Source: Bacteroidota bacterium (lineage in GTDB: Bacteria; Bacteroidota; Bacteroidia; 2-12-FULL-35-15). From it: a DNA stretch of 64,000 nucleotides. Within the stretch, counting starts at the first letter, position 1, and each line of letters opens with the position of its first letter. Under the pieces are notes generated by a model. That model did no database searches. It was not told the origin of the DNA and saw nothing but the letters and a program-made list of their open reading frames with translations. This document shows positions 1 to 8,619 of this stretch, in pieces. The translations under genes were made by a program, and so were the position numbers. The stretch covers positions 1,544,411 to 1,608,410 of the forward strand of contig JAOQAE010000002.1 of assembly GCA_025963725.1 (NCBI GenBank). Reading direction: 5' to 3'.

Positions 1-2237
1 TAAACGAGGTCGATGTTGAAGGCATTAAAATTCACATTGGAATTGCCGGCATACTGGTTATCATCAAACAGCAATCCCTTATCGCCGAGCGTATAATATT
101 GCCTGTACTCCGCTTTCGACCAGTAATGGCGGCCGCGGAGCGAGAGTGACATTTTATTCGTAAAAATATAATTTACGTTCAGCTCGTTCGTGATGGTCAG
201 CACGCTTCTCCTGCCGAAGGTGATCACATCCGAACTCTCATCGTAATTCACAAAGCCGATGTCGTCATGCTGGTACAGCCTGTTGTAGCTGTACACAAAG
301 GAAAGCTTGTTGTTCACGCGAAAGCGCGGATCGAACCCGAATGAGATGTTATAGCGGTTGTTCTCCTCAAAGTACCGGTAGTTCACGCGGCCGTCGAGGG
401 CAAAGCGCCTCCGGTAATCGGAAGAGAACCAGTAATAGCCCGTGTAATCCTTTGGATAGGCGTAGTAATGGCCTTTCACCCTCGGCTCCCAGTGGTCGTA
501 GGTAACAATGGGCTCGAGGTTAAATCCTGCGCCGGTGGAAAGGAATGAGCGCGTGAATGTGGTATAGGCCTCGCCGAAGATATTGAAGTTCCATAAAAAG
601 CCCGGCTGGTAAAGACGCGAATAACCCACGCCGCCGGAAACTGCGAAATCATTCAGTCTCCAGAAGGGCGTGAAAATATTATATCCTGCATTCGCGTATG
701 TTTCCACGGTATTGTTCATGAAAGAGATCCCCAGGTCGTTCGGATCATAGGTATCACTTTTTACATTCGCTGAAATGCTGTACGTCAGCTTTCCGCTGAT
801 CTTCCCGGCACGCAGGGCGTATGCATATCCCAGCACCGGCTTCGCAGAATCGGAAAAGTACAGCTGGCTTACAGCCCCGTTGCCATTAATGGCATACGTA
901 TTTTTTTTGTCGGCGAATTTAAATTCGGTGCCGGTCACATTCGCATCATACGCTTTTCCTTCGCGTGTTACATTGGTATTGATCAGGCTGATGTAGGAAT
1001 TATTTTTCAGGGCCTGGTCAAACACCAGCACGTTGTAATTGGTAAGCGGCTGCGTGAGCACCTTTCTTGTATTCCCGGCAGAATCAGAGATCACCGCGTA
1101 GGTATTCGCGGATGTTGCATTGAACACCCCGATCCCGAGGTTTCCCCTTGTACGGCCTGAAAGTTTGGTTGCATTGATCAGCTGTGTACTTCCGGGATTT
1201 TCCTTTACGTATTCGCCTTCGTGCAGCTCCGCATAGGGCGCATAATAATCCAGCGGAACACCGCCCACGCGCCTCGAATAGAACAGCCCGCCCTTATTGA
1301 ACAGCTCCGTGCCTTCCGTAAAGAACTGCCGGTTCTCATTATACTGCACTTCAAAAGGCGAAAGGTTCAGTACCTGGTTATCGCTTTGCACCTGCCCGAA
1401 ATCGGGAACCAGCGTCATATCCAGCGTGAAGCTTTCATTGATGCCGTACTTGATGTCCATGCCGCCGTTAAGTGAATATGTATTATTGCTCTTCCCCGGA
1501 AGGTCATACGGATAGTTTTCGAGGTAGGCCGAAACGTATGGCGTAACGGAAAGCCGTAAAGGTGATTTAATATCCGTAATACCGTTGAGGTCGCCGCTCT
1601 GGTTGATCAGCCCGTCAGCTTCCGGCTTTATCTCATTCCAGAATGCATCCTCACGCGTGCGCCTCACCTTCCGGATAATGTTCAGGCCGAACTTTTGCTC
1701 GGCTACATTTGGAAAGCGCAATGCGGAATAAGGGATCCTGAATTCGACAACCCATCCTTTATCGCTGATCTTCACCTGGCTTTGCCAAACAGCGTTCCAG
1801 TTCAGGTCCTGCCCCTGCGAGGAATAGCGGGCATCCAGCTGAACACCGGCGGCAGTGACAAAAAAACCATAGGCATTGATATCGTCGTTGTAAGTATCGA
1901 GAAAAAATCCGAAGGCATCGGCGTTGGCTTCATTATCGCGCTGGCTGAGCTCGTGGAGAATGCTGTCGGGGTTGCTGTCGTACAGCATAGCGCCTACATA
2001 AATGGCAACATCATCATACAGGATCCGTACTTCGCTTTTGAACCGGGAAGGCTGGCCGGGCTTGGGCGCGCGCTGCACAAAATCACCGGCGGGCTCGGCA
2101 GTTTGCCATGCATCTTCGTTCAGCACGCCGTCGATCTTGGGCGCCGTGGCAGTGCGCTGCGCCCTCAGCTGCTTTTTATCGGCAGCCGCGGAAGCAAGCG
2201 TTAAAATGCAAAGAAGGAACAGGAATAAGCGTTTCAT
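1..2237 (-). CDS. DUF5916 / CBM9-like outer-membrane barrel protein (3'-partial)
   Basis: The reading frame starts at the ATG at 2237 and runs off the left edge without a stop, so the C-terminus is missing (about 745 residues visible). A signal peptide (MKRLFLFLLCILTLASA) is followed by a carbohydrate-binding family 9-like beta-sandwich at about residues 25-230 (APKIDGVLNEDAWQTA, then a WVVEFRIPYSALRFP segment). After that comes a long region rich in aromatic beta strands, as in DUF5916 outer-membrane barrels of Bacteroidota. The family is often annotated as a carbohydrate-binding protein, but its real substrate is unknown. A -7-like TAAATTTG lies on the minus strand at 2260-2253. The family call is by motif memory; the barrel is inferred. 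Confidence 0.85.
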   Translation of the reverse strand, partial: MKRLFLFLLCILTLASAAADKKQLRAQRTATAPKIDGVLNEDAWQTAEPAGDFVQRAPKPGQPSRFKSEVRILYDDVAIYVGAMLYDSNPDSILHELSQRDNEANADAFGFFLDTYNDDINAYGFFVTAAGVQLDARYSSQGQDLNWNAVWQSQVKISDKGWVVEFRIPYSALRFPNVAEQKFGLNIIRKVRRTREDAFWNEIKPEADGLINQSGDLNGITDIKSPLRLSVTPYVSAYLENYPYDLPGKSNNTYSLNGGMDIKYGINESFTLDMTLVPDFGQVQSDNQVLNLSPFEVQYNENRQFFTEGTELFNKGGLFYSRRVGGVPLDYYAPYAELHEGEYVKENPGSTQLINATKLSGRTRGNLGIGVFNATSANTYAVISDSAGNTRKVLTQPLTNYNVLVFDQALKNNSYISLINTNVTREGKAYDANVTGTEFKFADKKNTYAINGNGAVSQLYFSDSAKPVLGYAYALRAGKISGKLTYSISANVKSDTYDPNDLGISFMNNTVETYANAGYNIFTPFWRLNDFAVSGGVGYSRLYQPGFLWNFNIFGEAYTTFTRSFLSTGAGFNLEPIVTYDHWEPRVKGHYYAYPKDYTGYYWFSSDYRRRFALDGRVNYRYFEENNRYNISFGFDPRFRVNNKLSFVYSYNRLYQHDDIGFVNYDESSDVITFGRRSVLTITNELNVNYIFTNKMSLSLRGRHYWSKAEYRQYYTLGDKGLLFDDNQYAGNSNVNFNAFNIDLV

Positions 2238-2357
2238 GGGATGCTGCATGCACAAATTTACGCATGCCCGCGGAAAAAGTAAAAAAGGTTTTACTAATGG
2301 TAGTTAATATTGATAAGCGGAGTAATTAATGACGCGGCATCCCGTAAGAAAGTAAAT

Positions 2358-3026
2358 CTAAATAGCTAAGGCATGAGCTATTTTCGCATCAATGGAATCA
2401 AATGTATCCACATAGGGCCGCAAGTCAGCATCCATCCAATCAAGCAAATTATAGATCTCTGTTTTTATGCTGCGGGCACTTGTAAAATCAATTGTAATAT
2501 TATTAAAACAAATGGCTTCGTTATGATAAATTCGGTTACGAAACTCTCGTATGTCTTTCAATTTTTTAGCAATATCAACTCTGTCAATGGTTGCTGGTTT
2601 ATTTGGAAAGCAGCTCATAACGTGCCCACGGATAAGCCTGTAATGCCTCGGCTCAAAAAGGCTCGTCCAAAAGCCAAAAGTTTGCTCGGAAACGATTTTT
2701 CCAGGAGTAATTGTACCTCTCACATTTGCTTCAGCTTTAAGAACTTGCTTTTTGAGCCAAAACTCAGGTCCAAGAGAGGCATTATTCATAAAGCCGTTTT
2801 TTTGAGTAATTATCCAGGCAGTATCTGAAAAATGCACAGCAAGCTTATCATTAATCGAATTTCGAAGAAATGTTTCCAGAAGATTCATAATCGGATAAAA
2901 CGCCTGTGAAACCATTACATTTGCTGAATACAACTTCGTTGCCCCCTCTTGTGAATTGGCACAACTGATCAAATAACGGTCTAACCGGGGTTTGGAGACA
3001 AATTGCTCTAATTTTGCGTAATCCAT
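2358..3026 (-). CDS. Abi-family HEPN protein (Abi_2/AbiF-like), putative RNase toxin
   Basis: 222 aa and mostly helical. The C-terminal half carries a HEPN-type R-x4-H motif, R163-N-R-I-Y-H168, followed by N-E, inside REFRNRIYHNE. An N-terminal helix matches the Abi-family pattern (AFYPIMNLLETFLRNSIND), and a GFWTSLFEPRHYRL segment corresponds to the conserved FW..L block. Abi_2/AbiF proteins (PF07751-type) act in abortive infection. HEPN domains with R-x4-6-H are usually metal-independent ribonucleases. No protein antitoxin is next to it, but a divergent promoter and a structured RNA start about 60 bp upstream (3075-3170). By eye the gene is more AT-rich than its neighbours, which suggests transfer. 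The Abi/HEPN call is strong; AbiF subtype and activity are inferred. Confidence 0.82.
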   Translation of the reverse strand: MDYAKLEQFVSKPRLDRYLISCANSQEGATKLYSANVMVSQAFYPIMNLLETFLRNSINDKLAVHFSDTAWIITQKNGFMNNASLGPEFWLKKQVLKAEANVRGTITPGKIVSEQTFGFWTSLFEPRHYRLIRGHVMSCFPNKPATIDRVDIAKKLKDIREFRNRIYHNEAICFNNITIDFTSARSIKTEIYNLLDWMDADLRPYVDTFDSIDAKIAHALAI

Positions 3027-3048
3027 AGAAGGCAGATTATTATATTTT

Positions 3049-3082
3049 TTGTTGAAATTAGTTTAAAAAAGCCGTATATTTG
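3049..3082 (+). promoter_or_regulatory. Bacteroidota-type promoter for putative sRNA
   Basis: TATATTTG at 3075-3082 fits the -7 consensus TAnnTTTG, and a TTG at 3052-3054 sits 20 bp upstream, the expected -33 position. No start codon with a usable frame follows. Instead a ~85-nt segment ends in a perfect terminator, so the promoter most likely drives a small RNA. Confidence 0.75.
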
Positions 3083-3087
3083 TAGTG

Positions 3088-3170
3088 TAATGATTGGTAA
3101 AGCCTCCTCCCGTAAGGGAACGTAACCAACCAGAAGATACGAAAGCCCCTGAGCAATCAGGGGCTTTTTT
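3088..3170 (+). ncRNA. Putative structured small RNA divergent from the Abi/HEPN gene
   Basis: Predicted transcript of about 80-85 nt between the promoter at 3075-3082 and a terminator. Visible structure: TTGGT (3094-3098) pairs with ACCAA (3125-3129), enclosing a TCCC-GTAA-GGGA hairpin (3108-3119) with a GNRA-type loop. A short single-stranded stretch (3130-3141) leads to the terminator stem at 3142-3167 with a GCAA loop. No ORF of useful length lies inside. Position next to an Abi/HEPN gene recalls AbiF-type systems, in which a non-coding RNA is reported to control the HEPN toxin. The 5' end is estimated from the -7 box. It could instead be an unrelated Rfam sRNA. Confidence 0.65.
3142..3170 (+). 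terminator. Intrinsic terminator of the putative sRNA
   Basis: Perfect 11-bp stem, AAAGCCCCTGA (3142-3152) with TCAGGGGCTTT (3157-3167), GCAA tetraloop, and a T run to 3170. Because both arms end in A/T runs it may also serve minus-strand transcripts. Confidence 0.9.
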
Positions 3171-3212
3171 ATTGCATCTTATTGGGTTCGTTGAACTAAA
3201 ACACTAAGTTGA

Positions 3213-5354
3213 TCAGATCTGAATGCCGATGATCAGCACATCATCCACCTGCTCAAGCCTGCCGATCCAGCTCTCGAAGGTCTTAAACAGCACAGACTTC
3301 TGCTCTCTGGCGGGCTTCACGGAATTATCCTTCAGGAGCTGCTGCAGCTGCTTGTACTTGAATTTCTTTCCGAGCGGGCCGCCGAACTGGTCGGCATATC
3401 CATCGGTGAACAGGTAAATGTTATCGCCTTTCTGAAGCTGGAAGGTTTGGTTGTCGAACCTGCGGATGGTTTCGCCCACAAAGGTTCCCACAGGGAATTT
3501 GTTGGCATTGAGCTCGATCAGCTTTTCATCCCTGATGATCCATAAAGAGTTGTACGCCCCTGCATACTGGAGCTGCAGCGTATCGTAATTAATGTTGCAG
3601 AGGGCGATGTCCATGCCATCCTTCACGGTAGCTTCATCCTCATACTGGCGCAGGGTATCGGTAACGCCGGCATTCATCTCATCAAGGATATCCGAAGGCT
3701 TTGTGACCCCGTGCTCGTTCACAGCCTGGTTCAGCAGGTTAAAGCCTACAATGCTCATGAATGCTCCCGGAACACCATGCCCGGTACAATCTACTGCGGC
3801 GATCAGCAGCTCGCTGCCTTTTTTCTCCATCCAGTAAAAATCGCCGCTTACAATATCTTTCGGCTTGTATAAGATAAAGCCGTTATCCGGAAATTCCTTT
3901 TCAAACCCTGCACTGGGCAGGAATGCCAGCTGGATCCGTTTGGCGTATTTAATGCTGTCGGTGATGTCCTTGTTCTTTGCTTCGATCTGCCCGTATGCAA
4001 TATTGAGCTCATTGTGCTGGCGGATGATCTCCTGCTTCTGCGCTTCGAGCTTGGCATTCGCTTTCTGCTTGAGCTGGTAGCGGTTGAAGATCACAAACGC
4101 GATGATAAGCAGGAGAATGAACCCAATAATGAATGCATTCTTAAAAAGCCGCTGCTTATTGGCATCCAGCGCTTGGATCTCTAAATTCTGCCTGCTGATC
4201 TTCAGCTCCTTTTCCTGCTTTTCAAAATCGAACTTGGCCTGCATCTCGTTCATGGAACGTACGCCCTCGATGTTGTAAATGCTGTCCTTGAGGTCGCCTG
4301 CAAGCATGTAATAATCCGCGGCCTCCTTAAATTTATTTACTTCGAAATACGTTTGCGCAACGTTCTTATAATTGGTAAGCAGCACATCACTTGCGCCGAT
4401 CTGCTTTGCCGCATCGATCGCTTTCAGAAAATACTCGATCGCGGTTTTTTTATCACCGGTGAAATAATAGTTGCCCCCGATATTCCCCAGTGTATTCGCC
4501 ATTCCCAGCTGGTCGCCCACTTCCTTCTTCAGCTCATAGGAACGCAGGTAATATTCACGTGCTTTGGGCTGGTCGTTCATGTAGGTATAAATGCTGCCGA
4601 TATTATTCAGCGTGGACGCGATCCCTTTTTTATTCCCCAGCTTTTCCTTAATGGCAAGCGATTTTCTCAGGTACTCGAGCGCTGTTTGATTTTCACCTTT
4701 ATCGCCATACACGTTGGCGATATTATTATAACATGCGGAGATGCCGGCTTCATCATTCAACAGCATACGCAGCTTCAGCGACTTCTGGTAATATTCGAGC
4801 GCGAGGTTCAGCTTTTGCAGCTTGTAATACACGAGGCCCACATTGATGAGGGAAGAGGCCATCGCCGCCGAATCGTTCAGCTCCTCGCGGATGGTAAGCG
4901 CCTGCAGATTGTAGTTCAGCGATTTTTCATAGTTTCCGAAATCGGTATACACGCTGGCCATGGCAAGAAATACATCCGCAATGCCGGGCTTGTCGGAAAT
5001 GCTCTGAAATGTTTTTTTCGCCTCCAGGTAGTAATTCAGCGCCTTGTTGTTATCGCCTTTTGAATAATACCCGCGGCCAATGTTGAGCATTGCGCGTGCA
5101 AGCCCTGCAGCTGCATTATACTTCTTTGCAAGCGACATGGCCTGCTCGGCATAAGAAATGGCCTTATCTGGATTTTTATCAAAGTAGTGAAGCGACAGTG
5201 CATTCAGCACCTCTATCTTGGAAGTATCGGCAGCGCTTTTTAAAAGGAGCATCAGGCTATCCACATTCGCTGCGCGGGAACGTTGCGGGAGGTGCAGCAT
5301 CACGAAAGTAAAAAACAGGAATGCTGTAAAATAGGTCTTCCTTTTGTAAAACAT
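3213..5354 (-). CDS. TPR-repeat, membrane-anchored SpoIIE/PP2C-type serine phosphatase
   Basis: 713 aa. A signal peptide (residues 1-29) precedes a periplasmic array of about eight TPRs (~40-370; repeated ALEYYQKSLKL-like units with NNIA/NNIG). One TM helix (~410-428, IIGFILLLIIAFVIF) leads to a coiled coil and the linker SIKYAKRIQLAFLPS, then a cytoplasmic SpoIIE/PP2C domain (~485-713). Metal-binding acidic motifs are visible: DIVSGDFYW, AVDCTGHGVPGAFMS, LFTDGYADQ and the final DDVLIIGI. This architecture is common in Bacteroidota and is thought to couple a periplasmic protein signal to dephosphorylation of an anti-sigma-antagonist-type partner. No such partner is encoded nearby. It has a separate promoter region from the genes upstream. 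Confidence 0.9.
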   Translation of the reverse strand: MFYKRKTYFTAFLFFTFVMLHLPQRSRAANVDSLMLLLKSAADTSKIEVLNALSLHYFDKNPDKAISYAEQAMSLAKKYNAAAGLARAMLNIGRGYYSKGDNNKALNYYLEAKKTFQSISDKPGIADVFLAMASVYTDFGNYEKSLNYNLQALTIREELNDSAAMASSLINVGLVYYKLQKLNLALEYYQKSLKLRMLLNDEAGISACYNNIANVYGDKGENQTALEYLRKSLAIKEKLGNKKGIASTLNNIGSIYTYMNDQPKAREYYLRSYELKKEVGDQLGMANTLGNIGGNYYFTGDKKTAIEYFLKAIDAAKQIGASDVLLTNYKNVAQTYFEVNKFKEAADYYMLAGDLKDSIYNIEGVRSMNEMQAKFDFEKQEKELKISRQNLEIQALDANKQRLFKNAFIIGFILLLIIAFVIFNRYQLKQKANAKLEAQKQEIIRQHNELNIAYGQIEAKNKDITDSIKYAKRIQLAFLPSAGFEKEFPDNGFILYKPKDIVSGDFYWMEKKGSELLIAAVDCTGHGVPGAFMSIVGFNLLNQAVNEHGVTKPSDILDEMNAGVTDTLRQYEDEATVKDGMDIALCNINYDTLQLQYAGAYNSLWIIRDEKLIELNANKFPVGTFVGETIRRFDNQTFQLQKGDNIYLFTDGYADQFGGPLGKKFKYKQLQQLLKDNSVKPAREQKSVLFKTFESWIGRLEQVDDVLIIGIQI

Positions 5355-5405
5355 AAAGCTCTGTGTACTTTTTTTAAAGATAGTTTATTTTCTTTAGCCA
5401 ACAAA

Positions 5406-5428
5406 AAAAGCGGGAAATTTCCCGCTTT
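5406..5428 (-). terminator. Intrinsic terminator after the OB-like gene
   Basis: A perfect 22-bp palindrome at 5407-5428 (AAAGCGGGAAA and its complement). Read on the minus strand it is followed by a T run (5409-5403), so it terminates the 131-aa gene that ends at 5450. Confidence 0.85.
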
Positions 5429-5449
5429 CTGTTTTTGTAAATTCACTGT

Positions 5450-5845
5450 TTATGCTTTTGTATCAGGCTCGGTCAGCTTCACGTACACTGCAATCCATCC
5501 CCCGTTCGCATCTTTGATGAGGTCATATTTTACTGTAGAGCCCGAGGTTATCCCCTGCTCTTTCATCATCGGTGCATACGCCATGATATCGCCATAGTTA
5601 GCATCTGCGATCATGCCGGTGTCATTGTCCTTACCTGTGATGATCCCTTTCCTGTACAGCTCCACGTTAAGCGCTGTTTTTTCCTGCGTGGTCGGATCGG
5701 TGTACACATCAAAGCGCACTACTGTTCCCGCTGCGAGGCCAAGCTGCTTGCTGCAGGGCTGGATGTATTTTATCTCCCTGCCGTTTTCATTTATAACAAT
5801 ACCATGCTCATTGTCTGTTGAGACTTTAATTTTACCTTTCGCCAT
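5450..5845 (-). CDS. Two-domain cold-shock/OB-like small protein, function unknown
   Basis: 131 aa, no signal peptide. The sequence divides into two similar halves, each starting with a G-x-I strand and ending in a hydrophobic V-x-F/Y-D strand: KGKIKVSTDNEHGIVI...TVVRFDV (residues 3-47) and KGIITGKDNDTGMIAD...TVKYDL (66-108). This looks like a tandem of cold-shock-domain-like OB folds. The aromatic RNA-binding RNP motifs of classical Csp proteins are not obvious, so the fold assignment is inference. It is probably cytosolic and stands alone with its own terminator; purC ends 82 bp upstream on the same strand. Confidence 0.6.
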   Translation of the reverse strand: MAKGKIKVSTDNEHGIVINENGREIKYIQPCSKQLGLAAGTVVRFDVYTDPTTQEKTALNVELYRKGIITGKDNDTGMIADANYGDIMAYAPMMKEQGITSGSTVKYDLIKDANGGWIAVYVKLTEPDTKA

Positions 5846-5926
5846 AATGTTTTGTTTTGAGTTTATGTTTTGTGTTTGTTTTGTAAATATAGTAACCCAA
5901 AACTAAAATCAAAATTTTAAGGCCGG

Positions 5927-6868
5927 TTATTTTGAAAGGAAGTTGTTGATGTTTTTCTCAACTCTCTCAAGAACGTTGCTGGCATCGGCTTTCACAAACT
6001 TTTCCCCCACAATGTTCTCATACAGCTCAATGTACCTTTCGGATACCGAGCTCACTACTTCGGGCGTCATGTCGGGAACCTGCTGCCCGTCCTTGCCCTG
6101 GAAGCCGTTTTCCATCAGCCATTCGCGTACAAACTCCTTCGAAAGCTGCTTTTGCGCTTCGCCTTTCTGCTGGCGCGCCTCATAGCCTTCCTTGTAAAAA
6201 TAGCGTGATGAATCCGGTGTGTGGATCTCATCGATCAGGTAGATCTTTCCATCCTTCTTCCCAAACTCGTATTTTGTATCCACGAGGATCAGCCCCATTT
6301 TAGCGGCGATCTCGGTCCCGCGCTGGAACACGGCACGTGTATATTTTTCCAGCTGCTCATAATCCTCTTTTGAAACGATGCCCTGCTTCAGGATCTCTTC
6401 CTTTGAAATGTCCTCATCATGCCCTACAGATGCTTTTGTTGTTGGCGTGATCAGCGGCTCAGGGAATTTATCGTTCTCCTTCAGGCCATCCGGCATTGCC
6501 ACACCGCAGATCATACGCTTGCCCGATTTGTATTCCCTCCATGCATGCCCGCTGAGGTAGCCGCGGATCACCATTTCCACCTTGAATGGCTCACAAAAGT
6601 GGCCCACTGTTACCATCGGATCCGGCACAGCAATCATCCAGTTCGGAACAATGTCTTCTGTCGCCTTTAAAAATTTTGCAGCGATCTGGTTCAGCACCTG
6701 CCCTTTGTACGGGATGCCTTTTGGCAGCACTACGTCAAATGCGGAGATCCTGTCGCTTACGATCATCACCAGCATGTTATCATCGATGTTGTACACATCG
6801 CGCACTTTTCCTTTGTAAAAACTTTTTTGTTTCGGGAAGCTGAATTTTGTTTCTGTAATCGCGTTCAT
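5927..6868 (-). CDS. purC: Phosphoribosylaminoimidazole-succinocarboxamide (SAICAR) synthase
   Basis: 313 aa, full length for the longer (yeast-like) PurC form. It ligates aspartate to CAIR with ATP in de novo purine synthesis, in the cytosol. Diagnostic motifs: KVRDVY (21-26), [12 protein letters not shown] (38-49), the [10 protein letters not shown] block (101-110), GHDE (149-152), VDTKYEFG (196-203) and [12 protein letters not shown] (211-222). The start ATG at 6868 fits the usual N-terminus. The next gene upstream on the same strand (6911-7408) ends 42 bp away, so they may be co-transcribed. Confidence 0.96.
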   Translation of the reverse strand: MNAITETKFSFPKQKSFYKGKVRDVYNIDDNMLVMIVSDRISAFDVVLPKGIPYKGQVLNQIAAKFLKATEDIVPNWMIAVPDPMVTVGHFCEPFKVEMVIRGYLSGHAWREYKSGKRMICGVAMPDGLKENDKFPEPLITPTTKASVGHDEDISKEEILKQGIVSKEDYEQLEKYTRAVFQRGTEIAAKMGLILVDTKYEFGKKDGKIYLIDEIHTPDSSRYFYKEGYEARQQKGEAQKQLSKEFVREWLMENGFQGKDGQQVPDMTPEVVSSVSERYIELYENIVGEKFVKADASNVLERVEKNINNFLSK

Positions 6869-6910
6869 AATTTTTAGATGTTGAATTATATAGTTGATTG
6901 ATTTGAAATT

Positions 6911-7408
6911 TTAACCTATAAAAAAATACAATACTTCATTTTCCGCGCTGAGCTCCTTGATATTATCAACCAGCACTTTCAGCGCCTCCAGCTGCTGCTC
7001 TGCAAGCTCTCTTTCGCCATGGTTGCTGAATGCAAGGTTGAATGCGATCAGCTCATTTATATCGATCGGCGCCGAATCGATCTTCTTAATGATCTCGGCC
7101 TTCTTGCTGAATGGCAGCAGGAATACGGTTGCATGCAGCTTCTCGGTAAGCGTATCGCCGAATGCATCCAGCTCATTTTTATCAAGCGCCGCGCCCAGTT
7201 TCTCCTCGAGGAAACAGATCAGGTTTACATAAATGTATCCTGAGCTGTCGATCCCTTTCAGTTCCCGCGAATTTTTCTCCAGGTACGGACGATAATTTTC
7301 CGTTGTGTACTTCCAGAACAGCACCTTCCCTTTCGTTGGCTCCACAGCTGCAACCAAGCCTTCCAGCTTATCCCGTTCTATGATCCTGAACTCCGCTATT
7401 GCCGACAT
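6911..7408 (-). CDS. Conserved hypothetical protein between purC and phoH
   Basis: 165 aa, no signal peptide or TM helix. It reads as a soluble alpha/beta protein with an acidic helical C-terminus (ERELAEQQLEALKVLVDNIKELS). I do not recognise a domain. It lies on the same strand as purC downstream and phoH upstream; a palindromic repeat (7478-7500) occupies the gap to phoH. Length, clean codon use and conserved strand context make it a real gene; function unknown. Confidence 0.7.
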   Translation of the reverse strand: MSAIAEFRIIERDKLEGLVAAVEPTKGKVLFWKYTTENYRPYLEKNSRELKGIDSSGYIYVNLICFLEEKLGAALDKNELDAFGDTLTEKLHATVFLLPFSKKAEIIKKIDSAPIDINELIAFNLAFSNHGERELAEQQLEALKVLVDNIKELSAENEVLYFFIG

Positions 7409-7469
7409 TTTGTTTTTCTATTATGAGATCCTTCGCTGTATTTCATTTCGCTTAAGCCTCCCGCCCTTT

Positions 7470-7510
7470 CTCGATACGTTCTTCCCGAAAAGGGAAGAAC
7501 ACTCGAAATG
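7470..7510. repeat. Palindromic intergenic repeat
   Basis: GTTCTTCCC (7478-7486) and GGGAAGAAC (7492-7500) form a perfect 9-bp stem with a GAAAA loop, flanked by TCTCGATAC and ACTCGAAATGAC. The flanks match the TCGA-rich repeat family seen at 15548-15645, 23232-23322 and 46589-46626. Confidence 0.75.
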
Positions 7511-7531
7511 ACGGCGCACAGCATCTCATTT

Positions 7532-8497
7532 TTATTTTTCTTCCTTCTTATCCTTTACGTTATCGTACATCTCCACGATCCTTTTCACCAGCTTGTGGCG
7601 GATCACATCCGATCCGTCGAGCTTAATGAACTCGATGCCTTCCACCTTGTTCAGAAGGCGCATGGCCTGCGGCAACCCTGAGGGCTGGTTCTTCGGAAGA
7701 TCCACCTGTGTAATATCTCCCGTGATGATGAACTTCGCGGAAGCGCCCATGCGTGTAAGGAACATTTTCAATTGCCCTTCCGTTGCATTCTGCGCCTCAT
7801 CGAGGATCACGAATGCATTATCAAGCGTACGCCCGCGCATGAAGGCAAGCGGCGCTATCTGTATGATCTTGTTCTCGAGGTAGTAGGATAATTTTTCTGC
7901 CGGGATCATGTCGTACAACGCATCGTACAATGGCTGCAGGTACGGATCCAGCTTCTCTTTCAGGTCGCCGGGAAGAAAGCCGAGGTTCTCCCCCGCTTCC
8001 ACCGCAGGACGTGTAAGGATGATCTTCTTCACTTCCCTGTTCTTCAGGGCGCGCACCGCTAAGGCAACAGCAGTGTATGTTTTACCCGTTCCCGCAGGTC
8101 CGATTGCAAACACCATATCATTTTTCGAAATGCTGTCGACGATCCTCCGCTGGTTCTCGGTCCGCGCTTTCACAATGAGGCCGCCGTTTCCAAACACCAG
8201 CACATCATCGCCCGCAGCCTGTTCGGTTTTTGCTCCCGACTCTTTTGTTCCTGCAAGGATCTGCTCTACCGCATTCTCCGTAAGGTTGCCGTACCTGTGA
8301 AAATAATCGATCAGCACATTCAGCACCATCTCCACCTGGTTAAGATCTTCATCCTCGCCGGAAATTTTGATCGTTTCACCGCGCGCTACAATTTTCACTT
8401 TGGGGAACCGCTTCCGGATAAGCCCCATTTTATTGTCGTTCACACCGTACAGATCAACCGGTGCAATATCCTCTAATATTATTTTTCTTTCGTTCAA
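7532..8497 (-). CDS. phoH: PhoH-family ATPase
   Basis: 321 aa, normal for PhoH/PhoL. The N-terminal ~70 residues look like a KH-type RNA-binding segment (GLIRKRFPKVKIVARGETIKI). The ATPase core has Walker A GPAGTGKT at 133-140, a Walker B VILDEAQN segment and the TRPAVEAGENLGFLPGD block typical of PhoH. PhoH proteins are cytosolic ATPases linked to RNA turnover and ribosome maturation (often beside ybeY, which is not seen here). It is divergent from the SAM hydrolase gene, sharing a 120-bp AT-rich intergenic region. Confidence 0.95.
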   Translation of the reverse strand: MNERKIILEDIAPVDLYGVNDNKMGLIRKRFPKVKIVARGETIKISGEDEDLNQVEMVLNVLIDYFHRYGNLTENAVEQILAGTKESGAKTEQAAGDDVLVFGNGGLIVKARTENQRRIVDSISKNDMVFAIGPAGTGKTYTAVALAVRALKNREVKKIILTRPAVEAGENLGFLPGDLKEKLDPYLQPLYDALYDMIPAEKLSYYLENKIIQIAPLAFMRGRTLDNAFVILDEAQNATEGQLKMFLTRMGASAKFIITGDITQVDLPKNQPSGLPQAMRLLNKVEGIEFIKLDGSDVIRHKLVKRIVEMYDNVKDKKEEK

Positions 8498-8561
8498 ATT
8501 CTTATATTTTCAGAAATGTGATTAAATGTGCTATTTTGTTTCTGAAAGCACGAAAATAACA

Positions 8562-8569
8562 TATTTTTG
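8562..8569 (+). promoter_or_regulatory. -7 box for the SAM hydrolase gene
   Basis: TATTTTTG at 8562-8569 matches TAnnTTTG; a TTTG at 8535-8538 lies 23 bp upstream, slightly longer than ideal. The start codon follows at 8620. Confidence 0.5.
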
Positions 8570-8619
8570 CATATTCATTAAGGATTACAGCGAGAGAAAA
8601 CATCAGAAATTACTAACAA

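Noticed and set aside
2358-3026. HEPN gene as half of a HEPN-MNT toxin-antitoxin pair.
   Set aside because: No MNT nucleotidyltransferase or other small protein gene adjoins it.
4353-5063. Plus-strand open frame opposite the TPR array of the SpoIIE gene.
   Set aside because: Shadow frame across the TPR repeats with no domain or RBS.
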